A stretch of 60,243 bases of DNA from Methanobacteriota archaeon (GCA_023396065.1 JAEWXF010000032.1:1-60243); one strand, 5' to 3'. Counted from the first letter of the stretch, positions 34,275-42,958 are shown. Program-made: numbers and translations. The notes: generated by a model from the letters alone, not told the origin.

Positions 34275-34724
34275 ATGACGTTTTGTGTGTTCGGTGTTGG
34301 AAATTCACTGCATTCGGATGATGGTGCGGGTCCTGCTGCTGCGGAGGCTGTCCGAGAGTTGTGTCCGAGCATTCCTGTATACAACTGCGGAACTGCACCG
34401 GAGAACTTTACCGGTCCGGTTCGAAAGCTTCGACCGGATCTGCTGCTGATTGTGGATGCGGCAGATATGGGTCTTTTGCCGGGGAGTGTACGACGCATTC
34501 CGGAACACCGGATTCATGATACTGCGATCGGGACGCATATGATGGCGTTGTCGCATCTCATGCGGTTTCTGGCGGATGCGGCGGGGGAGATTCTGGTTAT
34601 CGGAATTCAGCCGGCGACGCTTGCCGATGGCGAGGGACTGAGTCCGGCGGTTGAAGACGCTGTGGCGCAGGTAGCGGCTGCAATCGCCGCAGGAACGGTG
34701 CGGGAACTGCCTTTTCTGGAATAA
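34275..34724 (+). CDS. Hydrogenase maturation protease (HycI-like)
   Basis: A 149-residue endopeptidase of the HybD/HycI type that trims the C-terminus of a [NiFe]-hydrogenase large subunit after nickel insertion. The nickel-sensing N-terminus reads FGVGNSLHSDDGAGPAAAEA (4-23), including the conserved Asp. LLIVDAADMGLLPGSVR (near 57-73) has the second acidic ligand, and TAIGTHMMAL (near 84-93) has the conserved His. Length fits the HycI branch. No hydrogenase structural gene is in the window. It starts 10 bp after tRNA-Gly. Confidence 0.88.
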   Translation: MTFCVFGVGNSLHSDDGAGPAAAEAVRELCPSIPVYNCGTAPENFTGPVRKLRPDLLLIVDAADMGLLPGSVRRIPEHRIHDTAIGTHMMALSHLMRFLADAAGEILVIGIQPATLADGEGLSPAVEDAVAQVAAAIAAGTVRELPFLE

Positions 34725-34814
34725 AGGGTTTCTGTCAGACAGATACCCAGGGATGTATCCAGGAAGTAGAGGAATCGAGAGGCGCAACAGTCGCTGATAT
34801 GCAAAAAAGAGTGG

Positions 34815-37800
34815 TTATCTTCTCTGGTAGAGGAGAAGTCCGCCGGCTGCAAGACCAAGGAGTCCTCCGAGCAGCGGTACCGGGGCCTCAGTAGTTGAGG
34901 GCCGGGATGTGGCAGTTTCAGTGGGAACCGCTGTTGTCGGAATCGCGGTTCCTGTCGGGGATGCGGTGAGTGCTGCCGTTGGCGTGACGGTGACGCTGCC
35001 GGTGGGTTTCACCGTGGGAGCTGCGGAAGATGTGGGTCCGGCACCGACACTTGCGAGGAGTTCGGCTCCGTCATCTGTGCCACCGTTGTCCTGAACTTCA
35101 GGTGTCGGCGGGACCGGAGTCTGTGGGATTCCGACGAGTGAGTAGGAGGAAAAGCCGTATGGACTGTCGATCTTCAGAGTATAGGCACCGTTCACCGGTC
35201 CGGCCCATGTTCCGCCGGTCAGGTAGCTGATGATTCCGCTGTCTGCAAGATGGAGGACTCTGATGTTCTGCGTTCCGCCGTAGGTATCAGTCCATGCTTT
35301 GCTGACGTTGTCAAAGGTGAGGGTCACTGAGGAGACGTTTGTCTTGAATGACTCCGGAGTCCGGGCCTGCAGCATGATGCCGACTGCATTGTTGTTTTCT
35401 TTGATCTTTTCTTTGTCCGTAAGGTTTATCGCCGGGAGGAATGCCGGAAGCTGAGTGGTGACGTTTTTGAGTGTAATTTCGATGATGAGTCCGACATTGG
35501 CATTGGCCAGACCGGCTGCTTCGATGTCGGGAATAGCGGTCATCTGCTGGTAAACTGCGGTGATTCCTGAAATGTTGCCGGTTACGATGCCGCCGACGTT
35601 GGTCATGTCGTCATACTGAACGATGACGGAGGCGTTGGTGTCGGAGATGATGATCTCTTCATCTGCATCTTTGATCTCGATACCCGGTTTGCCGGTGGTG
35701 TCGATGGTAGTGGAGCCGTCGTCATTTTTCTCTGCGTCGACCTCAGGCAGGTCAGGTTTGACCGGGGCCGGGAGGACGGTGAGATTCACGTTTGCGGATA
35801 CGCTGCCGTTGACGGCGGTGAGTACAACATTTCCTGCGTTGTTTGCGGTGATGGCTGAGCCGGAAACCGAGAGGATGCTTGGGTTGGATGAACTCCAGTC
35901 AAGGAGGATTCCGGACATCTCGTTTCCGTTCTGATCATACACCCGGGCGGCTGCGGTTGCAGCATCAGAAATATCGTACTGGGTTCCCTCCGTCGGGCTG
36001 GTGATGGTGATAGAGGTTACAAGCAGAGCTTCCATGTTTGCCGTGATGTTGACGATGTTCCCCGGCATGGTGAAGGTGGTATTTACAGCGGAAGCGTTTG
36101 CAAACGTGCCGCCGTTGTCACTGATCCAGCCGGTGAAAGCGTAGCCTGAAGGGAGTGTGGCATTGACGCTGACCGGGATTCCTGCAGCATAACTGCCGCT
36201 GCCGGTTCCGTTAGTGACGGTCAGGGTGTATCTGGTTCCGGCAAGATGCGATGCGTCACCGGCGACCGGGGTAGTCTGCCACGCAAGGACCGGCAGTTTG
36301 TAGTTGCCGTTTCCGTCGTTCATCTTCCATACGTCGATAAAGTCCCAGCCTGCTGTTTCGTAGAAGGTCTGGTTGTTCCAGACTGAAGATGATGCAGCGT
36401 CAGTCCCGTTCAATCCGCCGGAGCTAAAGGTGGCACCGGAGACGTCTTTGGTTCCCGCCCATCCGTAGCCGGATGTGAGAGAGCCACCATCATTGTATCC
36501 TATAATCCGGTTAAGATCAGTGCTGCCGGATGTGCTGCCGTTGAGATATTCGGAAAGGGAAATGGAGTTGGTAATTGATCCATAATTCTCACCAACGAGA
36601 CCTCCAATCTCCAGATTAGTATTTCCTGAGGCTAATTGGACGGTACCGGCTGCGTAACTGTTGACAATGGAACTGGAGCCTGTCATGCCACAGTAGAGAT
36701 AGCCTACCAAACCACCGGCAGAGTGATAGCCTACGGTTTCGGGTACGTTTGCGGTCACATCGCCGACGGCATAACAGTTGCTAATGGTGACTGCACAGGC
36801 TCCAGTTGCAGTAGAACCGATCAATCCGCCAAGTTTGTCAGCACGTCTCTCCGAGGTTACCGAACCGGATGCATAGGAGGAACTCACGGTTGTTGAATCC
36901 CCTGTCGCAAGTCCGATAAGACCTCCGACAGACACGTTTCCGCTAACAGCTGCGGTTGAACCGCACATATCCACACGAGTATCGTTGATGAATCCAGCGA
37001 GACCTCCCACATTCCAACCATCTGTGCTGCTCACGGTTCCGGAAACCTGACAGTTCTGAATTGTGCCTTCAGCGTAACCGACGAGACCGCCAACACCACC
37101 GGAGTACATGTCTCCGATCCAGCCCGACACAACGTTCACATTCGCGAGGTTCACGTTCTTCAGTGTTCCGGTTGAGTAGCCGAACAGACCGGTGTAGTTG
37201 AGAGCCGAGTTGATGGTAAGACCGCTGATGATCTGGTTGTCTCCGTTGAACACACCGCTGAACGGGTGTGTCTCACTTCCCACCGGAGTCCAGCTGCCGG
37301 TAAGGGTGAGTGGAGCGGTGATGAGATAGTCTGCCGATGCATAGGAGGTTTCTCCCGCATTCACCAGCGTGGAAAGATTTGTCAGATCACGTTCGGATGC
37401 AATCCGGTATGGATCGCCGGCTGACCCGTCACCGCCGGAGAAGTAACTGACCGGTGCTGGGCCGCTGCTCAGATATGATGCATCGCCTGCGACCGGGGTC
37501 GCCTGCCACGCAAGGACGGGAAGCTGATAGTTGTCGTTTCCGGCATTCATCTTCCATACATCGGCGAAGTCCCAGCCGAGACTCTGATAGAAGGTCTGAT
37601 TATCCCATACTTCGGTGGCGGCGGCAGTTCCGTTCTTGCCGCCGGAGGTAAAGGTTTTGCCGCCATTGGTCATACCAAACCATGCATAGCAGTTTAGAGG
37701 ATCGGATGCAGAGGTGCTGAAACCGAGAACGCGGCTGACATTTGCTTCGCCCGTTACCTGCTGATTCAGCGCAGCACAGTTGGTCACATCGAATGTGGCA

Positions 37801-38996
37801 TATCCTACCACACCGCCGGTGCAAACCTGAACCGAACCTGTACAGGTGACCGGGCCGGTTGCATAACAGTTCCGGACTGCGCCATTGTGGGCATAACCAA
37901 CCACTCCGCCGGCACAGTTCCATTCCGTCTCATCACATACTATACCGGTCATGGTGACACTGCCGGAGGCAGAACAATTTTGAACCGGACTGCTGCCGGC
38001 ATAACCGATTACACCGCCGGCAGCACCTGTTGAAGAGGTTCTGAGAGAACACACAACATCGCCGGAGGCGGAGCAGTTGGCAATCGTTGCGGCTGTTGCC
38101 TTTCCGACGACTCCGCCGGAAAATCCGTTTCCTTCGATTCTGCCCGATGCAGAACAGTCAAAAATCTTTGCAGGATATGAGGAAGTGTCACCGTTGAGGG
38201 ATCCCGCCACACCGCCGGCAGCCCCTCCTCCTAAGGAGGAAGAGATACCGGTAACATCACCGGATGCAAAGCAGGACATAATTTTTGGAGATGACTCTGT
38301 CATAGGTCCCGCATATCCAACCACACCGCCAATACAGGTTTTACCGGAAACGGTGGCGTCTGAGGAACACGTATCTATTTCAGAGCCTCCTCTTATCACG
38401 CCAACAACGCCGCCGACATAGGTTTCGCCGGTAACGGTACCGCCGGTGACATGGACGTTTTGTATCAGGATATGATGATTCGGGGCATTTCCAACCGCAG
38501 CACCAACATTATCCTTTCCGGTGATACTGGTGACACCAATGTTCAGGTTTTTGACATGGGCACCATAATCGATGTACCCAAAGAGACCCACATTGTTTTC
38601 CGCAGGGGTGCTTATGTTGAGGTTCGTTATGGCCTTATTACTGCCGTCAAATTTGCTTTTGAAAGCGCTGCTGGATTTGCCAATCGGGGTCCATTCAATG
38701 TTGTTGAGGTCGATGCTGTCGGTCAGTTTAAAATACGTGTTCACCGTCCCCTCAGGCGTAGTGGTCGCAGCAAGATAGGCAAGCTGGGCGCCGGTTGCAA
38801 TGAGATACGGATCTGTTTCCGTTCCGGTACCGCCGGCAAAACCTGCGGCGACTGTTCCGTCCCACGTATCGGCAGCCGCAGCCGGTATTATACACACAAT
38901 ACTCACAAGCAGCAGTACCGCAATCATCGTCACACCACGACGATGCAGCCTGCCTCTCTCTTTGGGACGCACCGTCCCGCAGTCTGATAAACGCAT
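34815..38996 (-). CDS. Large GLUG-repeat surface protein with C-terminal membrane anchor
   Basis: A 1393-residue secreted protein, probably cell-surface. The signal segment is MIAVLLLVSIVCIIPAAAA at about 24-42. Two homologous halves (about 45-510 and 515-920) each begin with a DPY-IA start, carry many GLUG-type repeats (GVVGYA, GGLVGYL and similar) and end with the same closing motif (LPVLAWQ-TPVAGDAS). An InlB-type repeat (about 920-995) and a Big-2-like immunoglobulin domain (about 1000-1080) follow, then an unassigned beta region. Finally come a Thr/Pro/Ser-rich stalk (about 1325-1375) and PVPLLGGLLGLAAGGLLLYQ with a basic RR end. Probably an adhesin-like protein. The internal duplication is visible in DNA at 36240-36330 and 37440-37540. 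Confidence 0.88.
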   Translation of the reverse strand: MRLSDCGTVRPKERGRLHRRGVTMIAVLLLVSIVCIIPAAAADTWDGTVAAGFAGGTGTETDPYLIATGAQLAYLAATTTPEGTVNTYFKLTDSIDLNNIEWTPIGKSSSAFKSKFDGSNKAITNLNISTPAENNVGLFGYIDYGAHVKNLNIGVTSITGKDNVGAAVGNAPNHHILIQNVHVTGGTVTGETYVGGVVGVIRGGSEIDTCSSDATVSGKTCIGGVVGYAGPMTESSPKIMSCFASGDVTGISSSLGGGAAGGVAGSLNGDTSSYPAKIFDCSASGRIEGNGFSGGVVGKATAATIANCSASGDVVCSLRTSSTGAAGGVIGYAGSSPVQNCSASGSVTMTGIVCDETEWNCAGGVVGYAHNGAVRNCYATGPVTCTGSVQVCTGGVVGYATFDVTNCAALNQQVTGEANVSRVLGFSTSASDPLNCYAWFGMTNGGKTFTSGGKNGTAAATEVWDNQTFYQSLGWDFADVWKMNAGNDNYQLPVLAWQATPVAGDASYLSSGPAPVSYFSGGDGSAGDPYRIASERDLTNLSTLVNAGETSYASADYLITAPLTLTGSWTPVGSETHPFSGVFNGDNQIISGLTINSALNYTGLFGYSTGTLKNVNLANVNVVSGWIGDMYSGGVGGLVGYAEGTIQNCQVSGTVSSTDGWNVGGLAGFINDTRVDMCGSTAAVSGNVSVGGLIGLATGDSTTVSSSYASGSVTSERRADKLGGLIGSTATGACAVTISNCYAVGDVTANVPETVGYHSAGGLVGYLYCGMTGSSSIVNSYAAGTVQLASGNTNLEIGGLVGENYGSITNSISLSEYLNGSTSGSTDLNRIIGYNDGGSLTSGYGWAGTKDVSGATFSSGGLNGTDAASSSVWNNQTFYETAGWDFIDVWKMNDGNGNYKLPVLAWQTTPVAGDASHLAGTRYTLTVTNGTGSGSYAAGIPVSVNATLPSGYAFTGWISDNGGTFANASAVNTTFTMPGNIVNITANMEALLVTSITITSPTEGTQYDISDAATAAARVYDQNGNEMSGILLDWSSSNPSILSVSGSAITANNAGNVVLTAVNGSVSANVNLTVLPAPVKPDLPEVDAEKNDDGSTTIDTTGKPGIEIKDADEEIIISDTNASVIVQYDDMTNVGGIVTGNISGITAVYQQMTAIPDIEAAGLANANVGLIIEITLKNVTTQLPAFLPAINLTDKEKIKENNNAVGIMLQARTPESFKTNVSSVTLTFDNVSKAWTDTYGGTQNIRVLHLADSGIISYLTGGTWAGPVNGAYTLKIDSPYGFSSYSLVGIPQTPVPPTPEVQDNGGTDDGAELLASVGAGPTSSAAPTVKPTGSVTVTPTAALTASPTGTAIPTTAVPTETATSRPSTTEAPVPLLGGLLGLAAGGLLLYQRR

Positions 38997-39869
38997 GAGA
39001 TTCCTCCTCAGGACAATTCAATCCGGTAAAAACAGTTTTTGTCACACGACAATACTGCCGGTTAAATCCTAAGATGAGAGGAGTGAGTTCTGAAAAATAT
39101 TTTGTGCAGGAATGCGGAAATTCTTCCATTACCAGAGAAAATTCTGCAGAATGCTCTACGAAAAAACGGGGCAACTGAACTATTCTTTTTTCTTTTGAAA
39201 TTCTTTCCCTGTTGCAAAAACCCGTAAATTTTACCGGAATATGAGAATTTCCGCAATTTTTGAAACTATTGGGGATAGATTAATATTCGGTTATGCATAA
39301 TATACTCTCATCTAAGGATTTAATAGGCATTCTATGGTGTATCCGGGCCATTCCCACCTCAGTCCCAGATACACTTTTTCTGCGAAAAGAGGTTTTTCTG
39401 CAAAGCAAGAAGTATCTTCTCTTTTCCTGCCTCTGAAACCTGAGTTTCATTCCCTGTCAGGTAGCACCTCTGAAATATTTGTTTTTGAGGTTAGATTCTA
39501 TATTCGGGCGCTTATTCTCATTTTTACAGAGCTTTTCGGAGGTACTGCGGGTCGGAACGTGTGATTTTTCGCCTCATTTCCTGTTTATGCAGGTCCATAG
39601 AGGGCCGCTGGCAGGAGGTATTTTTGGATGAGGTTTTTGCTGTTTTTGCTGTAGATTAGTTTTTAATATCATGATATCATAGTTAGAGAGGGTTTTAGAA
39701 AGAGGGGTGATCTGGATTGCTGTTACATATGCCGTATCTGAATTATTTCCGTACACTACCGCCCCCGCAGTTTCAAACCCGCAAATGGTGAGGAGTGAGT
39801 CGAAGACGTATCCATGAGGTCCGTTACGCAAAGTCTGCGACCCTGCATTCAGCAAATCCCACCTGAAAA
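38997..39869. other. Long intergenic region, no convincing gene
   Basis: About 870 bp between the surface-protein gene and the moaC stop. It is AT-rich near 39100-39330, where the promoter of the leftward surface-protein gene should lie, and contains the second copy of the dispersed element (39571-39677). Two open frames, 39334-39564 (+) and 39574-39855 (-), have no family resemblance, and the second overlaps the repeat, so I leave them out. Confidence 0.5.
39571..39677 (+). repeat. Dispersed intergenic element, copy 2
   Basis: Matches 12423-12529 in the same orientation. The first block 39571-39588 matches at 16 of 18 positions, 39628-39647 is identical over 20 bp, and the palindrome ATATCATGATAT lies at 39666-39677. 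Spacings equal those of copy 1. The middle 39 bp are about half identical, with ggtc-atag clearly shared. Confidence 0.75.
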
Positions 39870-40346
39870 CTATGTGGATTCGCCTTTCAGCTTCTCCACC
39901 ACATGAATGCCTTCAATCCGGGTCACCGGATACTGCCCCTGTGCATCCTTCTCCGCCGACTTCACCATATCCCAGATCGTCAGCAGAGCCACGGACACCC
40001 CCGTCAGAGCCTCCATCTCAATCCCGGTTTTCCCGAACGTCTTCACCCGGCACGACGCCTCAATGTACTCAGCCTCCTGCACAAACGACACCGTCACCGC
40101 CCCCACCGGAATCGGATGACACATCGGAATAATGGCCCACGTCTGCTTCACCGCCATTGTTCCGGCAACCTGCGCCGTCGCCAGAACATTCCCTTTCACC
40201 ACCGTCCCGGCAGCAATCGCAGCAAGCGTCTCAGGCCGGAGATAAATCCTCCCGCAGGCCAGCGCCTCCCGGGAAACATCCGGTTTCGGCGTCACATCAA
40301 CCATATGAACCTCATTCTTCTCATTTAAATGCGTAAACGTCGGCAT
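39870..40346 (-). CDS. moaC: Cyclic pyranopterin monophosphate synthase
   Basis: Converts 3',8-cyclo-7,8-dihydro-GTP to cyclic pyranopterin monophosphate in molybdopterin synthesis, needed for formylmethanofuran and formate dehydrogenases. It has 158 residues from ATG 40346, giving the family start MPTFTHLNEKNEVHMVDVTP. Active-site motifs are PMCHPIPVGAV near 75 and GIEMEALTGVSVALLTIWDM near 110-129. It starts 4 bp after the nnr stop on the same strand, so the two are cotranscribed. moaA is not in the window. Confidence 0.95.
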   Translation of the reverse strand: MPTFTHLNEKNEVHMVDVTPKPDVSREALACGRIYLRPETLAAIAAGTVVKGNVLATAQVAGTMAVKQTWAIIPMCHPIPVGAVTVSFVQEAEYIEASCRVKTFGKTGIEMEALTGVSVALLTIWDMVKSAEKDAQGQYPVTRIEGIHVVEKLKGEST

Positions 40347-40350
40347 ACAA

Positions 40351-41751
40351 TCACACTTCCCTGTATAGTACGCCGCCAAGCTTTCTAAGGAGATCGGTTG
40401 CCGTCATCCCGTCACCCGAGTCCGCATCCGCCGCCATCCCGGCCTTCCCGACCGCAAATGCCGCAGCAGCAGCAGCCGGCAGCGCATCCATACGCGCCAG
40501 AAGCCCGCCGCAGCATCCCGCCAGAACATCACCCGTCCCTCCGGTCGTCATCCCGGGAGCGCCGGTACGGTTCAGCCGCAGCCGCACACCATCCGAAATC
40601 GTATCCACCGCCCCCTTCAGAAGAATCACTCCGCCGGATGCCGCCGCAGCCCTGCGGACCTGTACACCCCGCTCCGCGAGAGACACAGCAGGAACCTCCC
40701 CGAACACCCGCGCAAACTCCCCCGCATGCGGCGTAAAAATCGTCTGCTCGCGAGCACAGGGCAGCGGAAACCGCAGCAGATCCGCATCCGCCACTGCCCG
40801 CCTCGCCTCCCGGACCACCGCCCCCGCAACCCGCAGACTCTCCGGATCCGTCCCGAGGCCCGGACCGCAGACAACCACATCCGCCTGCCTCGCCAGCTCA
40901 CACAGATGCGCCGCATGCTCCCCGGAAACGTGATCCCCCGGCAAACGATCCAGAATCAGATCCGGCACAAACCCATCCACTGGTGCCGCCACCCGGACCA
41001 CATCCGCCCCGGCACGCAGCGCCGCAAGTCCTGCCAGAAACGGCGCACCCTGATACGGGCCCCCGCCCACAACCAGAACCGATCCCCCTGCTCCCTTATG
41101 CGCACCGGCAGGCTTGCGGGGAACCAGCAGCAGCTCTCCCTCCCCGCAGAACACCTCAGCAGCCGGAGGAATCCCGATATCACACACCCGTGCCCCGGGA
41201 GTCTTCGCCAGATGAAACGCCGCAACCAGATCCGACCGGGCCGACGGCGTCGGAAGATCGCAGGAAATCACCCGTGCTGCTGAATTGTTCAGCAGCCTGA
41301 CAAACGACGCATACGGTTCACGGAGCGGCAGCCGCGCCCCGGTCCCAAGGAGAGCATCCACAATCACATCCGCCTCCTCCACCATCCCCGCACTCTCCGG
41401 CACATCCGCCGCACTCTCCGCCATCCGTACCGTAACCGGGCATCCCTCCAGTGCCGCAAGCGCACTCCTGCTCTCCGGTGTCTTCGGCACCCCGCAGCAG
41501 ATCACCCGCGTATCCGCATCCCGGCAGAGATACCGGGCAGCAACCAGCCCGTCTCCCCCGTTATTTCCCGTCCCGCAGAGAATCAGCACACGTCCCGGAG
41601 CAGACTCCCGCACCACAGACGCAAGGGCTGATCCGGCACTCTCCATCCGCTGCCCCGCAGACACCCCGTATCCGTCCGCATTCCGATCCACAACACGCAT
41701 CGTATCCGCAGACACCACGCCGGACAGACAGAACTGCATCAACTCCCGCAT
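40351..41751 (-). CDS. nnr: Bifunctional NAD(P)H-hydrate epimerase / dehydratase
   Basis: Repairs hydrated NADH and NADPH. It has 466 residues. The N-terminal YjeF_N epimerase domain includes the start DTMRVVDRNADGYGVSAGQR (about 15-35) and LILCGTGNNGGDGLVAARYL (about 56-75). The C-terminal ribokinase-like dehydratase domain runs from about 205, with GPGLGTDPESLRVAG, FTPHAGEFARVFG and the catalytic TGGTGDVLAGCCGG near 405-420. ATG 41751 gives a family-like start; the longer frame to 41874 overlaps the divergent ART gene. It is paired with moaC. Confidence 0.94.
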   Translation of the reverse strand: MRELMQFCLSGVVSADTMRVVDRNADGYGVSAGQRMESAGSALASVVRESAPGRVLILCGTGNNGGDGLVAARYLCRDADTRVICCGVPKTPESRSALAALEGCPVTVRMAESAADVPESAGMVEEADVIVDALLGTGARLPLREPYASFVRLLNNSAARVISCDLPTPSARSDLVAAFHLAKTPGARVCDIGIPPAAEVFCGEGELLLVPRKPAGAHKGAGGSVLVVGGGPYQGAPFLAGLAALRAGADVVRVAAPVDGFVPDLILDRLPGDHVSGEHAAHLCELARQADVVVCGPGLGTDPESLRVAGAVVREARRAVADADLLRFPLPCAREQTIFTPHAGEFARVFGEVPAVSLAERGVQVRRAAAASGGVILLKGAVDTISDGVRLRLNRTGAPGMTTGGTGDVLAGCCGGLLARMDALPAAAAAAFAVGKAGMAADADSGDGMTATDLLRKLGGVLYREV

Positions 41752-41867
41752 AATTATACTATTATAGCATCCGGAAGATTGAAACGTTTTCTCCGGAACC
41801 AATCGAAAAAAAGAAGCGCGTCGATACTCAGAAATGTACAAGTATCTAAAAACCGAATGAACCACTT

Positions 41868-42449
41868 GTGCCATTCACTGACTGCACCGATCTCACTCGT
41901 GAGGAGAAACAGGCCCTGAGATACTATCAGGACATTGGCAATCCGCAACACAACTGGGATGTTGCCATCCCGAAAGATGAGACGCACCGCGATTGCTACG
42001 TCATCAACAACGCCCTACGCTCGATAGAGTTCCGGGATAATCTGAGTAAGCATGATCGAGATCTCGTAGATTCCTTAGTAACACAGATTGACGCGGCCAT
42101 TGCCAAAAATGTCGTAAAAAAAGATACTTTGGTAATTCGAGGACTAACGAATCCCGACTTCATGCGAAAACATACGATTGACTCTGAGTATAGTGACGAT
42201 GCGTATGGAAGTTATTCACTGTCACCGTCTGTTGCACAGCACTATGCAGGTCTGAAATCTTCTTCTCCCCTTGTATTTGTAGTACAAGACTTGAAACAAG
42301 GTCAAAATGCGATTTATATTGGAGGAAAAGAACAAGAATATCTCATGGCCAGAGGTAGAAAATACATTGTTGATGATATTCAGCACTATGCATCGGGAGA
42401 GTTGATCGACGATTATGAGGCAACTGTTTATTATCTCAGAGAGGAATAA
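41868..42449 (+). CDS. ADP-ribosyltransferase (ART, R-S-ExE type), putative toxin/effector
   Basis: A 193-residue protein whose C-terminal half matches the ADP-ribosyltransferase exoenzyme fold. The NAD-binding Arg is R91 in DTLVIRGL, the Ser motif is GSYSLSPSVAQHYA (S117/S119), and the catalytic ExE is E155-Q-E157 in GGKEQEYLMARGRKYIV. The spacing fits the family. ExE rather than QxE favours arginine as the target residue (family knowledge). There is no signal peptide, so it acts inside the cell or is injected. Translation starts at GTG 41868; TATA-like tatctaaaa lies about 22 bp upstream, hinting at a leaderless mRNA. It is AT-richer than its neighbours, suggesting horizontal origin. Three micro-genes follow. 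Confidence 0.8.
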   Translation: MPFTDCTDLTREEKQALRYYQDIGNPQHNWDVAIPKDETHRDCYVINNALRSIEFRDNLSKHDRDLVDSLVTQIDAAIAKNVVKKDTLVIRGLTNPDFMRKHTIDSEYSDDAYGSYSLSPSVAQHYAGLKSSSPLVFVVQDLKQGQNAIYIGGKEQEYLMARGRKYIVDDIQHYASGELIDDYEATVYYLREE

Positions 42450-42457
42450 GATAGATC

Positions 42458-42601
42458 ATGTTTCCCATGAGAGGATCTGATTTCCGATACCTTGGTCATC
42501 GGGAACGCACACCCGAAGAGAAAGAAGAAGGGCGTAAACTGGTTGCCAAATTTGAAGCGAAATTTGTCCGAAAAATTCGTGTCGAAGAAAAACACGCGTA
42601 A
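42458..42601 (+). CDS. Micro-protein A, 47 aa, ART-linked
   Basis: A 47-residue charged protein beginning 8 bp after the ART stop. Its core is GSDFRYLGHRERTPEEKEE (residues 6-24), followed by a likely basic amphipathic helix (KLVAKFEAKFVRKI). There is no Cys, signal or membrane segment. It is 25/47 identical to micro-protein A' (42762-42905) and shares the GHRE-x-TPEE core with micro-protein B. The bases just before its start (tagatcatgt) are repeated before A', so the leader was duplicated too. The conservation of three related frames is the evidence that they are translated. Function unknown. Confidence 0.7.
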   Translation: MFPMRGSDFRYLGHRERTPEEKEEGRKLVAKFEAKFVRKIRVEEKHA

Positions 42602-42617
42602 TACATGGTGAATTACC

Positions 42618-42758
42618 ATGGAGCGCGTGACGAAGGATATTTATCGGTGGCTCGGTCACCGCGAATTAACGCCAGAAGAAATTGAACACACCAAACGAAT
42701 GGTAAAAGAGTCAGAGACATTCCTTGGCATCAAGACAAGAGATAAGCAGACTCAATAG
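42618..42758 (+). CDS. Micro-protein B, 46 aa, ART-linked
   Basis: A 46-residue protein starting MERVTKDIYRWLGHRELTPE, followed by a charged helix (EHTKRMVKESETFL) and a polar tail. It shares the WLGHRELTPEE core with the A-type neighbours but has a different N-terminus (ME-V--DI instead of M-P--GSD), so it is a distinct subfamily. A truncated relative with the same N-terminus begins at 42926. It lies 16 bp after A and 3 bp before A'. Function unknown; antitoxin, immunity factor or ART substrate are all possible. Confidence 0.65.
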   Translation: MERVTKDIYRWLGHRELTPEEIEHTKRMVKESETFLGIKTRDKQTQ

Positions 42759-42761
42759 ATC

Positions 42762-42905
42762 ATGTACCCTCTGAAAGGTTCTGACCTGAGATATGTAGGT
42801 CACAGAGAGCTCACCCCCAAAGAGAGGAAGGAGGCACGAATACAAATCGCAAAATTTGAGGCAGAATTTCTCCTGAAAAATCGCAAGGGCACCAGTCACA
42901 AGTAA
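42762..42905 (+). CDS. Micro-protein A', 47 aa, paralogue of A
   Basis: A 47-residue second copy of family A: GSDLRYVGHRELTPKERKE at 6-24, then IAKFEAEFLLKNRK. Identical to A at 25 of 47 positions, with substitutions mostly conservative (F/Y, M/L, R/K, L/V), which suggests selection on protein sequence. It is only 3 bp downstream of B, implying translational coupling in an A-B-A' order. Confidence 0.68.
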   Translation: MYPLKGSDLRYVGHRELTPKERKEARIQIAKFEAEFLLKNRKGTSHK

Positions 42906-42925
42906 AATCAGGTCGAATTTTCCAA

Positions 42926-42958
42926 ATGGAACACGTGGCAAGAGATATCTTCGAGTGA
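42926..42958 (+). pseudogene. Truncated copy of micro-gene B (B')
   Basis: The frame MEHVARDIFE ends at TGA 42956-42958 and matches the start of B at M, E, V, D and I, with conservative changes elsewhere. The preceding bases (gaattttcca) also match the B leader (gaattaccat). In another frame the following bases read RLGSVTTHSRK, faintly like the lost RWLGHRELT core. It appears to be a decayed second B gene, completing an A-B-A'-B' duplication. Confidence 0.55.

Noticed and set aside
39334..39564. 76-codon plus-strand frame in the long gap
   Set aside because: Composition is like the non-coding surroundings, with no family match.
39574..39855. 93-codon minus-strand frame downstream of moaC
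   Set aside because: It overlaps the dispersed repeat and has no recognisable family or clear ribosome binding site.
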